The translations under genes and the position numbers were made by a program. Of a stretch of DNA of 64,000 nt, positions 8,075 to 16,841 are shown in pieces. Source of the DNA: JAADHX01 sp964569385 (GTDB lineage: Bacteria; Actinomycetota; Acidimicrobiia; Acidimicrobiales; Poriferisodalaceae); NCBI GenBank assembly GCA_964569385.1, contig CAZMUM010000018.1, positions 28,415-92,414 on the forward strand. The letters run 5' to 3'. Below the pieces are notes generated by a model that was given only the letters and a program-made list of their open reading frames with translations, searched no databases and had not been told where the DNA came from. Position 1 is the first letter of the stretch; every line of letters starts with the position of its first letter.

Positions 8075-9226
8075 TCACATAGGATGGTGATCGACTCCTG
8101 GGGGGGAATCATCCGTTGGGGCCGAACCGATGTGTTCGGCTCCGACGTGTTTTTGGCGCCGGTCCGGAATCGTCAGCCGAATGGCAACTTCGTTAGCCAG
8201 CAGCCGACCATCAAGAGTCAGCTTTGCTACCCCGTCGCTGTTCACGTCGACAAGGTGTCTGACCTCGTCGGCGATTGCATCAACAGACACGCCGTGAGAT
8301 AGCCGAACCTGTAGCTGAAGCAGTTCGAGCGCTCGAGCCTCGGGTTCCAATCGTTCCGAGCCGGCCTCGACCGAAGTGCCACTTTCTATCGCCGAGATGT
8401 AGCGCTCGGGAGTGTGAACGTTCCAGAACCGGCGGCCGTCCTGATGGGAATGTGCCGCGCACCCAAGACCAAGGTAGTTGCCTCCCGTCCAATACAAGAG
8501 GTTGTGCTGACACTGCTGACCGGCCGTCGACCAGTTCGAGATTTCGTAGTTGGTCAGACCCGCACCAACCAAGGCCGCTTCGGCCAGTAGATACTTCTCG
8601 GCCTGATCGTCGTCGTCGGGGTGCCTGGCCGGATCGTCGTACAGGGCTGTACCAGCCTCGATCGTTAAGGCGTAGGCACTCACATGGTCTGGATTCAGCA
8701 CAAGCGTGTCGACCAGAGTCTGTTCCCAGTCCGCTAGCGACTCGCCACTAGCCCCATAGATGAGGTCGAGGTTGAGGCGGTCGATTCCGGCTGCTCGGGC
8801 ATCTCGAACGGCAGTCTCAACGTTGTCTGGATCATGGGTTCGCCCCAACGCTTCGAGCACATGGGGCGTCATGGATTGGACGCCGAGGCTGATCCGGTTG
8901 ACGCCGTGGGCCACATAATGATCGAACCGGTCGCGATCTACGAAGTCTGGGTTGCATTCAACAGTAACCTCGGCTCCGGCCACGATTGGCAACTCGTCGA
9001 GGACGGCGGTCAGTAAATGTGGGTCGACCAGGCTAGGAGTTCCACCGCCGACGAAAACTGACGTGACCGGCGGCATCGCGTCGTGGACTGCCACCGCGGC
9101 CTGGTGCCGCATCGCCTCCATATAGGCGACCACAAGGTGGTCACGATCGGTCCAGGTTGCGAACGCGCAGTAGTCACACTTTCGAGCGCAGAAGGGAACG
9201 TGAATGTAGATCCCGAAATCGGCCAT
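8075..9226 (-). CDS. hemW: HemW-like radical SAM protein (383 aa)
   Basis: The N-terminus reads GIYIHVPFCARKCDYC, giving the radical-SAM triad C13, C17 and C20, and GGGTPSLV follows. The length and the HemN C-terminal region fit HemW, a haem chaperone often annotated as oxygen-independent coproporphyrinogen oxidase. The neighbours (lepA, hrcA, dnaJ, rsmE) are the classic HemW context in Gram-positive bacteria. The final 25 residues after LTIPDRRQK look like an unconserved tail. Confidence 0.92.
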   Translation of the reverse strand: MADFGIYIHVPFCARKCDYCAFATWTDRDHLVVAYMEAMRHQAAVAVHDAMPPVTSVFVGGGTPSLVDPHLLTAVLDELPIVAGAEVTVECNPDFVDRDRFDHYVAHGVNRISLGVQSMTPHVLEALGRTHDPDNVETAVRDARAAGIDRLNLDLIYGASGESLADWEQTLVDTLVLNPDHVSAYALTIEAGTALYDDPARHPDDDDQAEKYLLAEAALVGAGLTNYEISNWSTAGQQCQHNLLYWTGGNYLGLGCAAHSHQDGRRFWNVHTPERYISAIESGTSVEAGSERLEPEARALELLQLQVRLSHGVSVDAIADEVRHLVDVNSDGVAKLTLDGRLLANEVAIRLTIPDRRQKHVGAEHIGSAPTDDSPPGVDHHPM

Positions 9227-9243
9227 CCCCGAAGACGCGCAGG

Positions 9244-9765
9244 TTAAGCGCCGAGACGTAAGCCTAGATCGGCCAGGCGGCTCGATGCACTGTCGAGGCT
9301 GGTGTCGAGGATGCAGGCAATAGCGCGTAGGTCGTCGCGACGAATGGTGAGCATGCGTCCGTTGAAGTCCTGGCGCTGCATCTGGATCATCGATAGGTAC
9401 CGCGTGAGCATGGCTGCGTCGGCGCCCTCCATCGATTCGAGCCTCGTGAGGTCGATGGTGACGTTGGCATCATCGCGGTTGTCGACGCCTTCGAGATCGG
9501 CGTCTTCGTCGGTGCGTGGCAGCAGCTGCGACACCGGAACGTTGTAAAACTTCGCCAGTCGATGCAATCGAGGGACCGAGATGGCCCGCTCGCCGCGTTC
9601 GTATGCGCCAAGCACTGACGCTTTGAACTCGTGCGCCGACTCGGCCTCGACGTCTTGAAGCGACATGCGCTTCTGACGACGAATGGCACGTAGACGCTCA
9701 CCAACGCGTTTGCCGTACGCGACGTCGTCTTGGTTTCCTGCCGATGTGAGATCGATGTCCGGCAT
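9244..9765 (-). CDS. BldD-like transcriptional regulator (173 aa)
   Basis: The N-terminal helix-turn-helix domain (about residues 18-83) and the C-terminal domain match BldD, the actinobacterial developmental repressor that dimerises on cyclic di-GMP. The ligand motif RGD-x8-RxxD appears here as R131-Q-D133 then R142-R-D-D145: the spacing and charged residues are kept but the Gly is Gln. It lies 17 bases upstream of hemW on the same strand. Whether it still senses c-di-GMP is open. Confidence 0.88.
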   Translation of the reverse strand: MPDIDLTSAGNQDDVAYGKRVGERLRAIRRQKRMSLQDVEAESAHEFKASVLGAYERGERAISVPRLHRLAKFYNVPVSQLLPRTDEDADLEGVDNRDDANVTIDLTRLESMEGADAAMLTRYLSMIQMQRQDFNGRMLTIRRDDLRAIACILDTSLDSASSRLADLGLRLGA

Positions 9766-9857
9766 CGTTATTTCGTACCTACCCGCTCAACACGGACATT
9801 CATCGATCTGGAGGTTCCAAACCGACCGTGCCCGTCTTTGGTTCGCAGTACCCTAGC

Positions 9858-10562
9858 TCACTCTGCGTGACGGTGCACTATGTCGGCGCGAATTGCCGCT
9901 AGAAGCGCTCCGGCGACCACGGCGGCGGTTTCGGCTCTAAGCACGCCAACACCAAGATCGACGGTGGCCCCAGCGGCAGCCAACTCGTCGTTGGTCCATC
10001 CGCCTTCTGGCCCGATGAGCACCGTTGGGTAGTCGAGAGACGGATACTGGCCACCCCGCTGGGCCACAGCTACACCGGGTTCAGCCATGAGATCGACCGC
10101 AGGTCGCGACGGTTCGATGATCGGTAGAAACACCCGACGCGATTGGGTCGCTGCCGACCGCGCGACCGCAATTAGTTTGGCGTGAGCCTTGGGCCCGCGG
10201 TCGCCCGTCCAGCGCACCACCGAGCGTGATGAAGACAGAAGCAAGATTCGATCGACACCGATCTCGGTGAGTTTTTGCACCGCCCAAGCTGTTCGGTCCC
10301 CTTTAACGGCAACGATGCCAACCGACACCAACACTTCGGACTTGACGACCGACACCAGGTCGCCAGCGATTTCTGGAGCCGCCGCGAAGCGCGCTGCACA
10401 CCACGAACCAGCACCATCTGACAGAGTAATTGGGTCGCCGTCACGCAGTCGCCTAACCCGACTCAGGTGATGGTGGTCGTCGTCCGAAAGTTCGGGTTGG
10501 GCGAGGGACTCGACAAACACATGCGGACCACCATTGCCATCAGGTACCGGCGCACGGTTCAC
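9858..10562 (-). CDS. rsmE: 16S rRNA (uracil-1498-N3)-methyltransferase RsmE (234 aa)
   Basis: The SPOUT-fold methyltransferase has the diagnostic C-terminal knot motifs LIGPEGGWTNDEL and VDLGVGVLRAETA. The protein methylates U1498 in the decoding region of 16S rRNA. The GTG at 10562 was chosen because it is one base after the dnaJ stop and yields the family's normal length; the longer open frame to 10697 runs through dnaJ. The hrcA-dnaJ-rsmE order is standard. Confidence 0.92.
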   Translation of the reverse strand: MNRAPVPDGNGGPHVFVESLAQPELSDDDHHHLSRVRRLRDGDPITLSDGAGSWCAARFAAAPEIAGDLVSVVKSEVLVSVGIVAVKGDRTAWAVQKLTEIGVDRILLLSSSRSVVRWTGDRGPKAHAKLIAVARSAATQSRRVFLPIIEPSRPAVDLMAEPGVAVAQRGGQYPSLDYPTVLIGPEGGWTNDELAAAGATVDLGVGVLRAETAAVVAGALLAAIRADIVHRHAE

Positions 10563-10563
10563 T

Positions 10564-11700
10564 TCAGCTGAACGCCGACTTGATCTTGGAGAAGAGGCCA
10601 GAACCAGGCTCGGCGACGTCTTCGCCACGCATCTCGGCCAGCTGGCGAATGAGTGATTCTTGGTCCTCGGAAAGTTTGCGAGGTATGTCGACCACAACGG
10701 TCAGAACAACGTCGCCGCGACCGCGACCTTGCAACCGCGGGACTCCAAGGTTGCGAAGCCTCATGACCTCGCCCGGTTGAGTCCCGGCCGATATCTGAAG
10801 TTCCTCGGTACTGTCGAGCGTTTCGTACTCGACCTCGACCCCGAGCGTGGCTTGAGCAATCGAGATATGAAGCTCGTCGAAGAGATCGTCGCCTTCGCGA
10901 ACAAACCGTGGGTGCGAAGCAACTCGCACGTGCACGTAAAGATCGCCACGGCCACCACCTCTGGGGCCGGCTGCGCCTCGACCGCTGAGCCGCAGCGTCG
11001 TGCCATGGTCGACTCCGGCAGGAACACGAACAGTGTGTTCCATTTCTTCGGTGACCCGACCCTCGCCATGGCAGACAGTGCATGGTGAGGCGACCTGGGT
11101 GCCCTCGCCCTGACAGGTGGGGCACAACCCGGTAGTCATCATCTGGCCGAGAATCGAGTTGCGAACCTGCCGCACCTGGCCTGCGCCAGCACAGGTGGCA
11201 CACGTGATTGGCTCCGAGCCGTCTTCTGAACCGGTGGAAGCGCAGTGTTCGCAACCGACCGCGGTGCGGATCGACAGCTCGGTCTCGGTGCCAAACACCG
11301 CGTCAACGAACGAGATGTTCGCCACCACTTCTTGGTCGGCACCACGTGGTGGGCCTGCTGGACCGCGAGTGCGTCCGCCTCCGAAGGGGTTCTGACCGCC
11401 GAAGAACGAGTCGAAGATGTCGTTGACGTTGCCGAAGCCCCCGAACGGATCGTAACTGGCACCGCCGAGGCCTTCCTCGCCGTAGCGATCGTAGGTCGAG
11501 CGCTTTTCGTTGTCGGACAGCGTGGCGTAGGCCTTAGAGACCTCTTTGAACTTAGCTTCGGCGTCGGGATCGTCGGGGTTGGCATCGGGGTGCAGCTGGC
11601 GTGCCAACTTGCGATACGACTTCTTGATCTCTTCGGCACTCGCGCCGCGATCGACGCCTAGCAGCCCGTAGTAGTCAGCGCCCACTAGTTGCGGCTCCAC
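10564..11700 (-). CDS. dnaJ: Chaperone protein DnaJ (378 aa)
   Basis: The J-domain carries HPD at residues 37-39 and is followed by a Gly/Phe-rich region (FGGFGNVNDIFDSFFGGQ). Four CxxCxGxG-type zinc motifs come next (CEHC, CATC, CPTC, CTVC), then the C-terminal substrate-binding domains. It stimulates DnaK ATPase and delivers unfolded clients. The start is GTG. The gene lies 95 bases downstream of hrcA on the same strand; the gap contains no clear promoter or terminator. No grpE or dnaK is nearby. Confidence 0.96.
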   Translation of the reverse strand: MEPQLVGADYYGLLGVDRGASAEEIKKSYRKLARQLHPDANPDDPDAEAKFKEVSKAYATLSDNEKRSTYDRYGEEGLGGASYDPFGGFGNVNDIFDSFFGGQNPFGGGRTRGPAGPPRGADQEVVANISFVDAVFGTETELSIRTAVGCEHCASTGSEDGSEPITCATCAGAGQVRQVRNSILGQMMTTGLCPTCQGEGTQVASPCTVCHGEGRVTEEMEHTVRVPAGVDHGTTLRLSGRGAAGPRGGGRGDLYVHVRVASHPRFVREGDDLFDELHISIAQATLGVEVEYETLDSTEELQISAGTQPGEVMRLRNLGVPRLQGRGRGDVVLTVVVDIPRKLSEDQESLIRQLAEMRGEDVAEPGSGLFSKIKSAFS

Positions 11701-11795
11701 TTCTTATCCAGAACATGACCCACCATTGTGGCAGCGTTCAGCCGAAACCGGCGCTCTGTACACGCCGAATCTCGCCAGCGTCGGACCACACAAGC

Positions 11796-12815
11796 CTACT
11801 CGTCGCTGGTGGTGGCGTTGATCGACGCTCCCAGACGCCTCGACACAACCTGTACCGCCGCAAGTGCCCTCGGGTAATCCATCCGGGTTGGGCCAAGAAC
11901 GCCAACAGAACCGGCTTGTTCACCATCGACTACCAACGGCGCCAACACAACCGAGCAGTCGACAAGTGGCAGTCCAGTCTCTGAACCAATAGCAACCGAA
12001 AGACCTTTGTTGAGTAGATCGCCAACCATCGTGACGACCATCAACTGGTGTTCAAGAATGGTGAGAACGTCGCGCACGGTGTCGACTGCATCGAACTGAG
12101 CAGCCATGTTCGAGGTACTGCCAACAAACACAGGCACATCGTCAGGCTGACCAGCAATCGATCCGATGACCGTCGAGACCACACCATCGACGCCGTCATG
12201 ACCCGACGTTTCAATGTTGGGCAGCGGCGCGGTTCCGTGGCCGATCAGATGTCTGTTGAGGTGATAGTTAACACGAGCGATGAGTTCGTCGTCGGGGTCG
12301 CCAGCGAGCTCGACGTCGTACCGCTCGACGGTACCGCTCGAAAGCACGAGCACGAGAAGAGCCCGATCGCCGCCAAGCAACACGAGCTGTGCCGACCGAA
12401 TCGTGGCCGGATCGTGCGAGGGACCGACCACAACTCCGGTGTACGCGGTGAGCGTCGACAATAGCTCAGAGGTGTCGCGAAGGCGATCTTCGATGGCGCC
12501 TTGGGCCGCACTGAAAAAGTCGCGAACTTGTTTGGTTTCGGTCGGCCCAAGCACACCAGGGCCACCAAGCTGGTCGACGAAGTAGCGGTACCCCTTCTCG
12601 GTAGGTACCCGGCCCGCGCTGGTGTAGGGCTGACTGAGGTAGCCCAGTTGTTCGAGCGCCGACATTTCGTTGCGGATCGTGGCCGACGAAACCTCGATAG
12701 TTCCGTCGCGTTTAAGCGTTCCGGACCCGACGGGCTCGGCGGTGTCGATGTAATGCTCAACAATGGCACTCAGCACCGCGGCCTTGCGGTCGTCGAGGCC
12801 ATCGGTTACTGCCAT
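11796..12815 (-). CDS. hrcA: Heat-inducible transcription repressor HrcA (339 aa)
   Basis: An N-terminal winged helix (VEHYIDTAEPVGSGTL, SSATIRNEMSALEQLGYL) precedes the GAF-like HrcA domain, ending in the conserved VLGPTRMDYPRALAAVQ block. HrcA represses groE/dnaK-type operons through CIRCE elements. No CIRCE repeat was found in the 68 bases upstream, so control of this operon by HrcA itself is not supported here. A TAAGAT box six bases from the ATG predicts a leaderless mRNA. Confidence 0.95.
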   Translation of the reverse strand: MAVTDGLDDRKAAVLSAIVEHYIDTAEPVGSGTLKRDGTIEVSSATIRNEMSALEQLGYLSQPYTSAGRVPTEKGYRYFVDQLGGPGVLGPTETKQVRDFFSAAQGAIEDRLRDTSELLSTLTAYTGVVVGPSHDPATIRSAQLVLLGGDRALLVLVLSSGTVERYDVELAGDPDDELIARVNYHLNRHLIGHGTAPLPNIETSGHDGVDGVVSTVIGSIAGQPDDVPVFVGSTSNMAAQFDAVDTVRDVLTILEHQLMVVTMVGDLLNKGLSVAIGSETGLPLVDCSVVLAPLVVDGEQAGSVGVLGPTRMDYPRALAAVQVVSRRLGASINATTSDE

Positions 12816-12821
12816 CGCGAC

Positions 12822-12827
12822 ATCTTA
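12822..12827 (-). promoter_or_regulatory. -10 box of hrcA, predicted leaderless
   Basis: On the minus strand TAAGAT ends six bases before the hrcA ATG. No clear -35 box. Confidence 0.4.
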
Positions 12828-12847
12828 CCTGCCACCCATCCAACGGC

Positions 12848-12877
12848 TTGGGTCGAGGCGACCGAACAGCCTATGGT
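12848..12877 (+). promoter_or_regulatory. Promoter of the short-chain dehydrogenase gene, predicted leaderless
   Basis: The -35 TTGGGT (12848-12853), an 18-base spacer and the -10 TATGGT (12872-12877) end six bases before the ATG at 12884. The site is divergent from and adjacent to the hrcA promoter. Confidence 0.5.
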
Positions 12878-12883
12878 CGGGTC

Positions 12884-13663
12884 ATGGACGACAACTCAAC
12901 CAAACGGCCGCTCGATCTGACCGGTCGAACCGTGCTTGTGACCGGCGGCAACGGCGGTATCGGCCTCGGCATGGCCCACGCGTGCGCACGCCACGGTGCC
13001 CGAATCGTCTTGTGGGGCCGGAACTCGACAAAGAACTCCGCTGCGCTTACCTCGTTAACCGAAGCTGGGGTCGATGCGTTGGCCCTTGTGTGCGATGTGG
13101 CCGACGAGTCGGCCGTAGAAGCGGCGTTCGCAGAGTCGGTCGAGTGGGCCGGTCGCATCGACACCGTATTTGCCAACGCTGGGGTTGGCGGGCCGGGGGT
13201 CCCGTTTATCGAGATGACGCTCGACCAATGGCGTCGAGTGATGGCGGTCAACCTCGATGGGGTATTCGTCACCTTCCGCACCGCTGCCCGTCACATGATC
13301 GAACAAGGCGGCGGTGCGCTCGTCGCCATTTCATCGACTTCGGCCATTCACGGAGCTCCAGGCAACGAAGCATATGGATCGTCCAAGACAGCCCTGCTCG
13401 GACTCACAAGGGCCCTGGCCGTCGGGATGGCACGCCACAACATCCGGGTGAACGCCCTCCTGCCAGGCTGGGTTCGAACCGAAATGACCGACGCCGGGTA
13501 TGCCTATGAAAAGTTTCGCGACAACACTACGAAACGCACACCATTGCGCCGCTGGGCCGAACCGGCCGACATGGGACCAGCCGCTGTGTTCCTCGCCGAC
13601 CCTGATGCGATATATCACACCGGCCAACATGTCACCGTCGATGGTGGGTACACGGTTTTCTAG
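12884..13663 (+). CDS. Short-chain dehydrogenase/reductase (259 aa)
   Basis: This is a classical SDR. The nucleotide-binding motif is TGGNGGIGLG, the NAG motif is ANAGVGG, a catalytic Ser is in ISSTSA, and the YGSSK block supplies Tyr and Lys. The C-terminal VTVDGGYT block is typical of the FabG-like group. The Arg after the Gly-rich region (LWGRN) suggests NADP(H) preference. The substrate is unknown. It is divergent from hrcA and probably transcribed alone. Confidence 0.9.
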   Translation: MDDNSTKRPLDLTGRTVLVTGGNGGIGLGMAHACARHGARIVLWGRNSTKNSAALTSLTEAGVDALALVCDVADESAVEAAFAESVEWAGRIDTVFANAGVGGPGVPFIEMTLDQWRRVMAVNLDGVFVTFRTAARHMIEQGGGALVAISSTSAIHGAPGNEAYGSSKTALLGLTRALAVGMARHNIRVNALLPGWVRTEMTDAGYAYEKFRDNTTKRTPLRRWAEPADMGPAAVFLADPDAIYHTGQHVTVDGGYTVF

Positions 13664-13700
13664 CGAGAGTCGTCTGCTCTCATGTGCTGCGAGCTGACGG

Positions 13701-14150
13701 TCAGAGACCCAGGACCGTCACACCGCGCTCGTCGAGCACTCTAAGAAAGGCCTCCACTCGGGCCTTTCCACGCGATGGAATGCGTTTGAAGTCATGGTTG
13801 AGGTCGACCGCCGTCGCCGTGACCGGTGCATCGTCGCCAGCCTGAACGATTAGGCGGCGTTTGTGCAGCGAGACCGTCAGTTGGCGATCGAGTTCGAATG
13901 TATGAATCGAGAACAGATTTCTGACCTCGAGACAATCGTCGTCGAGTCGCACCTTGACGCGGTCCTGCACCCACCAGCAACCAGCAACGACTGCCAGAAA
14001 AACAACCAATGGGAGTATCAGCGCCTGCAGAGACATCAACACAGCCAACAAGACAGAAAGGCCCATCGTCACTCGCATCGACGCAAACAGGGGGCTGACT
14101 TGAAGCACATGGTCGGCACCACGGTCGCGCCACAGGCTGAACAACACCAC
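13701..14150 (-). CDS. Small membrane protein with PH-like C-terminal part (149 aa)
   Basis: Two hydrophobic helices (about residues 27-65) are followed by a beta-rich region of about 80 residues (VKVRLDDDCLEVRNLFSIHTF) that resembles the bacterial PH domains of actinobacterial membrane proteins. The start is GTG three bases after the stop of the acyl-CoA synthetase gene, so the two are probably co-transcribed. I do not recognise a specific function. Confidence 0.7.
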   Translation of the reverse strand: MVLFSLWRDRGADHVLQVSPLFASMRVTMGLSVLLAVLMSLQALILPLVVFLAVVAGCWWVQDRVKVRLDDDCLEVRNLFSIHTFELDRQLTVSLHKRRLIVQAGDDAPVTATAVDLNHDFKRIPSRGKARVEAFLRVLDERGVTVLGL

Positions 14151-14153
14151 CTT

Positions 14154-15722
14154 TTAGTTGATGCCCTTCGCGTGGCCTTCCCAGTAGGGCGCACGAAGAT
14201 CCTTCTTCAACACCTTCATAGCACCAGACAACGGCAAGGGTTCATCCCTGAAGTCGACAGCCTTGGGCAGCTTGTAGCCAGCTATCGATTCGCGGGCGTG
14301 ATCGATGAGGTCTTCGGCGGTTGCTTCGGCGCCAGGATTCAGGACCACGATCGCGTGGACCTGCTCACCCCACATCTCGTGAGGAATACCAATCACGGCC
14401 ACCTGCGCCACTGATGGATGAGTCGAGATCGCGGCCTCGACCTCGGCCGAGTAGACGTTCTCACCTCCGGTAACAATCATGTCTTTCACACGATCAACTA
14501 GGTACAGATATCCCTCTTCGTCGAGGTAACCAGCATCGCCAGTGTGATACCAGCCTCCTTCGAACGCCTCAGCAGTAGCGTCTGGTTGGTTCCAGTACTC
14601 GATCATGAAGTTTCCGGCCCTGGCACACACCTCACCAATCTCGCCCTGCGGCAGAGCATTTCCATCTTCGTCCTGAATCGAGAGCTCGGCGCCAAGCACA
14701 GGTTGCCCAACCGAACGCAGCCGCGGGTTCCCCGCGACGTGATCCTCGGGTAACAAGAACGTGATTACAGCCGAACCCTCCGTCATGCCGTAGCCCTGCG
14801 ACAATTCGATGTGTGGGAGATCGACCAGGAGCTTGTCGAGGATGGCCGGCGGCATTGGCGACGCGCCATAGGTAAGCACCTGCATGGTGGCCAACTTCTC
14901 GGGCGAGTAGTCATCGTGACTGACCACCATCGCGATCATGGTCGGAACCATGACGGTCTGGGTCACCCGTTCGCTTTCACACAACGCCAGAACTCCAGCC
15001 GGATCGAACAAAGGAATGAACACCGTCTTTGCGCCAGCGATACACATTCCCAAAATTCCAACCATCGACGCCGCGTGGAACATTGGTGTCTGCATCAAGA
15101 ACACAGCGTCGTTACGGAACCCGCCAAGAGCCATGGCCGAGTGGTACACATTCAACATTTCGGCTCGCTGATCGAGTAACACACCCTTAGGTAACCCAGT
15201 AGTTCCGCCCGTGTACATAAGCACTACAGGGCTGTCTTCTTCTGGCTCGGAGGGTCGCGTTGGGCTGGCCGCGGCCAAGAGATCTTCGTACTTGTCGGTA
15301 TGAGGGACATCGCCGTCGCCGATAAGGACCACATGTTTAAGCGGATTGTCGTCGGCCTGGCAGATGGCGGTGTCGATCAGCGCCGCAAAGAAGGCGTCTA
15401 CGAAGATGACCTCACAGCCCGAATCTCGAACGATGTAGTCGAGTTCTTTACCGGCTAGGCGCAAGTTGAGAGGGTTGATGACCCCCGCACCGAGGAACGC
15501 CGCGTGGTACAGCTCTTCGTACTGATGGCCATTGAGCGCCATGACGGCGAAGCGGTCCTTCTGAGTCACACCAAGTTGGTTCGCTAACGCATCGCTCAGA
15601 CGAAGGACCCGATCGGCGTGTTCGCGCATGGTGGCGCGATACGCGCCAGAAACCATCACCTCACGATCGGCGTACTTGTCTATTGCCGGATAGAAGAGAC
15701 GAGAGTAGATGAGTTCCTTCAT
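14154..15722 (-). CDS. Acyl-CoA synthetase / AMP-dependent ligase (522 aa)
   Basis: The ANL-superfamily motifs are in order: P-loop-like YTGGTTGLPKG, YGMTEGSA, YHTGDAGYLDEEGYLYLVDR, DMIVTGGENVYSAEVE, and a C-terminal Lys in SGAMKVLKKDLR. The protein activates a carboxylic acid as acyl-AMP and then forms a CoA thioester. The sequence is closest to long- or medium-chain fatty acid or aryl-acid ligases; the acid cannot be named. A TAACAT box six bases from the ATG suggests a leaderless start. Confidence 0.92.
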   Translation of the reverse strand: MKELIYSRLFYPAIDKYADREVMVSGAYRATMREHADRVLRLSDALANQLGVTQKDRFAVMALNGHQYEELYHAAFLGAGVINPLNLRLAGKELDYIVRDSGCEVIFVDAFFAALIDTAICQADDNPLKHVVLIGDGDVPHTDKYEDLLAAASPTRPSEPEEDSPVVLMYTGGTTGLPKGVLLDQRAEMLNVYHSAMALGGFRNDAVFLMQTPMFHAASMVGILGMCIAGAKTVFIPLFDPAGVLALCESERVTQTVMVPTMIAMVVSHDDYSPEKLATMQVLTYGASPMPPAILDKLLVDLPHIELSQGYGMTEGSAVITFLLPEDHVAGNPRLRSVGQPVLGAELSIQDEDGNALPQGEIGEVCARAGNFMIEYWNQPDATAEAFEGGWYHTGDAGYLDEEGYLYLVDRVKDMIVTGGENVYSAEVEAAISTHPSVAQVAVIGIPHEMWGEQVHAIVVLNPGAEATAEDLIDHARESIAGYKLPKAVDFRDEPLPLSGAMKVLKKDLRAPYWEGHAKGIN

Positions 15723-15728
15723 ACCGAG

Positions 15729-15734
15729 ATGTTA
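15729..15734 (-). promoter_or_regulatory. -10 box of the acyl-CoA synthetase gene, predicted leaderless
   Basis: TAACAT on the minus strand ends six bases before the ATG at 15722. No clear -35 box. Confidence 0.4.
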
Positions 15735-15767
15735 CCTGCGTCACACGCCGCCCGCAGAAGTCGTAGC

Positions 15768-15807
15768 TGTGCCCAAAACCGCGGACCTGACCGCGGTTTT
15801 AGGCACA
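15768..15807. repeat. Long inverted repeat (17-bp stem, one mismatch)
   Basis: The arm TGTGCCCAAAACCGCGG (15768-15784), a six-base loop ACCTGA, and the arm CCGCGGTTTTAGGCACA (15791-15807) pair with a single mismatch. It lies between the end of the patatin gene and the start of the acyl-CoA synthetase gene, both on the minus strand. It could terminate the patatin transcript, though no U-tract follows, or be a dispersed palindromic element. Confidence 0.7.
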
Positions 15808-15833
15808 GGTTGCGATCGTTATCCGAGGTCGCG

Positions 15834-16733
15834 TCACTCGGCGACTTGATCGGGGTCGAGTGCGATCACGCCTGGCTCGACCGATGCCGGGCCGGCGACG
15901 TCTTCGTCTGGTGCCCCGACTGGGGCCTCCAGATCGAGCGTGTTAAGCCAGGCGGCGGCGGTCAACTTGGCCTGGTCCACCAACTGAGCGGCTTGACCAA
16001 AATCGAGAGCGCCGACGTCAATAGGGCACGGAGGCGGAACCACTCGTAGGTCGACATGGTCGCGGTAACGCTCGACGTCGCGGGCCAAACGACGGTTGAC
16101 CAGCAACGACACCGCGTGCAGCGCCATGGGGAGAGCGCCGGTTGGCATTTGTTCGGACCCGCAAGTAAACCCGTTCGGTATCACCCACACCCGATCGGCG
16201 CCAAGCCCGATGGCGTGCGACAACGGGGTGTTGTTTACGGTCCCGCCATCGACGTATGTGCGGCCCCCAATCGAAACCGGAGGCAAGATTCCCGGAATCG
16301 ATGCCGACGCCAACACGATATCGATTGTTGGTCCGGTCGAGAACAGATGGTCTCGACCCTCCAATACGTCGGCTGCCACAACATGAAACGGAATCGCTGC
16401 GTCTTCGAGCCTCTGGTAATGCACATTGCTGCTCAAAACACGTCTCAGAGCCACAGGGTTCACGAGATGGTTGGAACGGCCGCTGAAACCCTTGATCAGC
16501 TGGGTCCACGACGTCGGGAATACGCTCTTGCGGGTCAGCCCGAGCCACACGCCGGCGAGTCCGTCGAGATTGTCATAACCACCTTCGCCCGCGATCCAGG
16601 AGCCGTTGATGGCACCAGCCGACGTTCCGACGATGAAGTCAGGTCGGATATCGCGCTCGTGCAACGACTGCATCATTCCCACCTGCACAGCGCCTAAGGC
16701 CGCGCCGCCAGACAACACAAACGCGGTATTCAT
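15834..16733 (-). CDS. Patatin-like phospholipase (299 aa)
   Basis: The patatin lipase fold carries an oxyanion-hole Gly-rich motif (SGGAALGAVQ, residues 8-17), the nucleophile elbow G36-T-S38-A-G, and the catalytic Asp in VDGGTVNN. Such enzymes hydrolyse acyl esters of phospholipids or wax/storage lipids. It shares strand with the acyl-CoA synthetase downstream, suggesting fatty-acid release and reuse, but a strong hairpin separates them. The 5' end carries an exact 11-base tandem duplication (16728-16749) that creates a second, out-of-frame ATG just upstream. Confidence 0.9.
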   Translation of the reverse strand: MNTAFVLSGGAALGAVQVGMMQSLHERDIRPDFIVGTSAGAINGSWIAGEGGYDNLDGLAGVWLGLTRKSVFPTSWTQLIKGFSGRSNHLVNPVALRRVLSSNVHYQRLEDAAIPFHVVAADVLEGRDHLFSTGPTIDIVLASASIPGILPPVSIGGRTYVDGGTVNNTPLSHAIGLGADRVWVIPNGFTCGSEQMPTGALPMALHAVSLLVNRRLARDVERYRDHVDLRVVPPPCPIDVGALDFGQAAQLVDQAKLTAAAWLNTLDLEAPVGAPDEDVAGPASVEPGVIALDPDQVAE

Positions 16734-16841
16734 CTGCTATTCATCTGCTCTCACGCCTCCACATGAAGGTTCCGACCGCTTTCGGAGGCGACTACCAACC
16801 GCCACGGTGCACTATTGGCACCGAAAGCTGAGGACGGCCTT

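Noticed and set aside
12816..12883. CIRCE element upstream of hrcA
   Set aside because: No TTAGCACTC-N9-GAGTGCTAA or close variant is present in the intergenic region.
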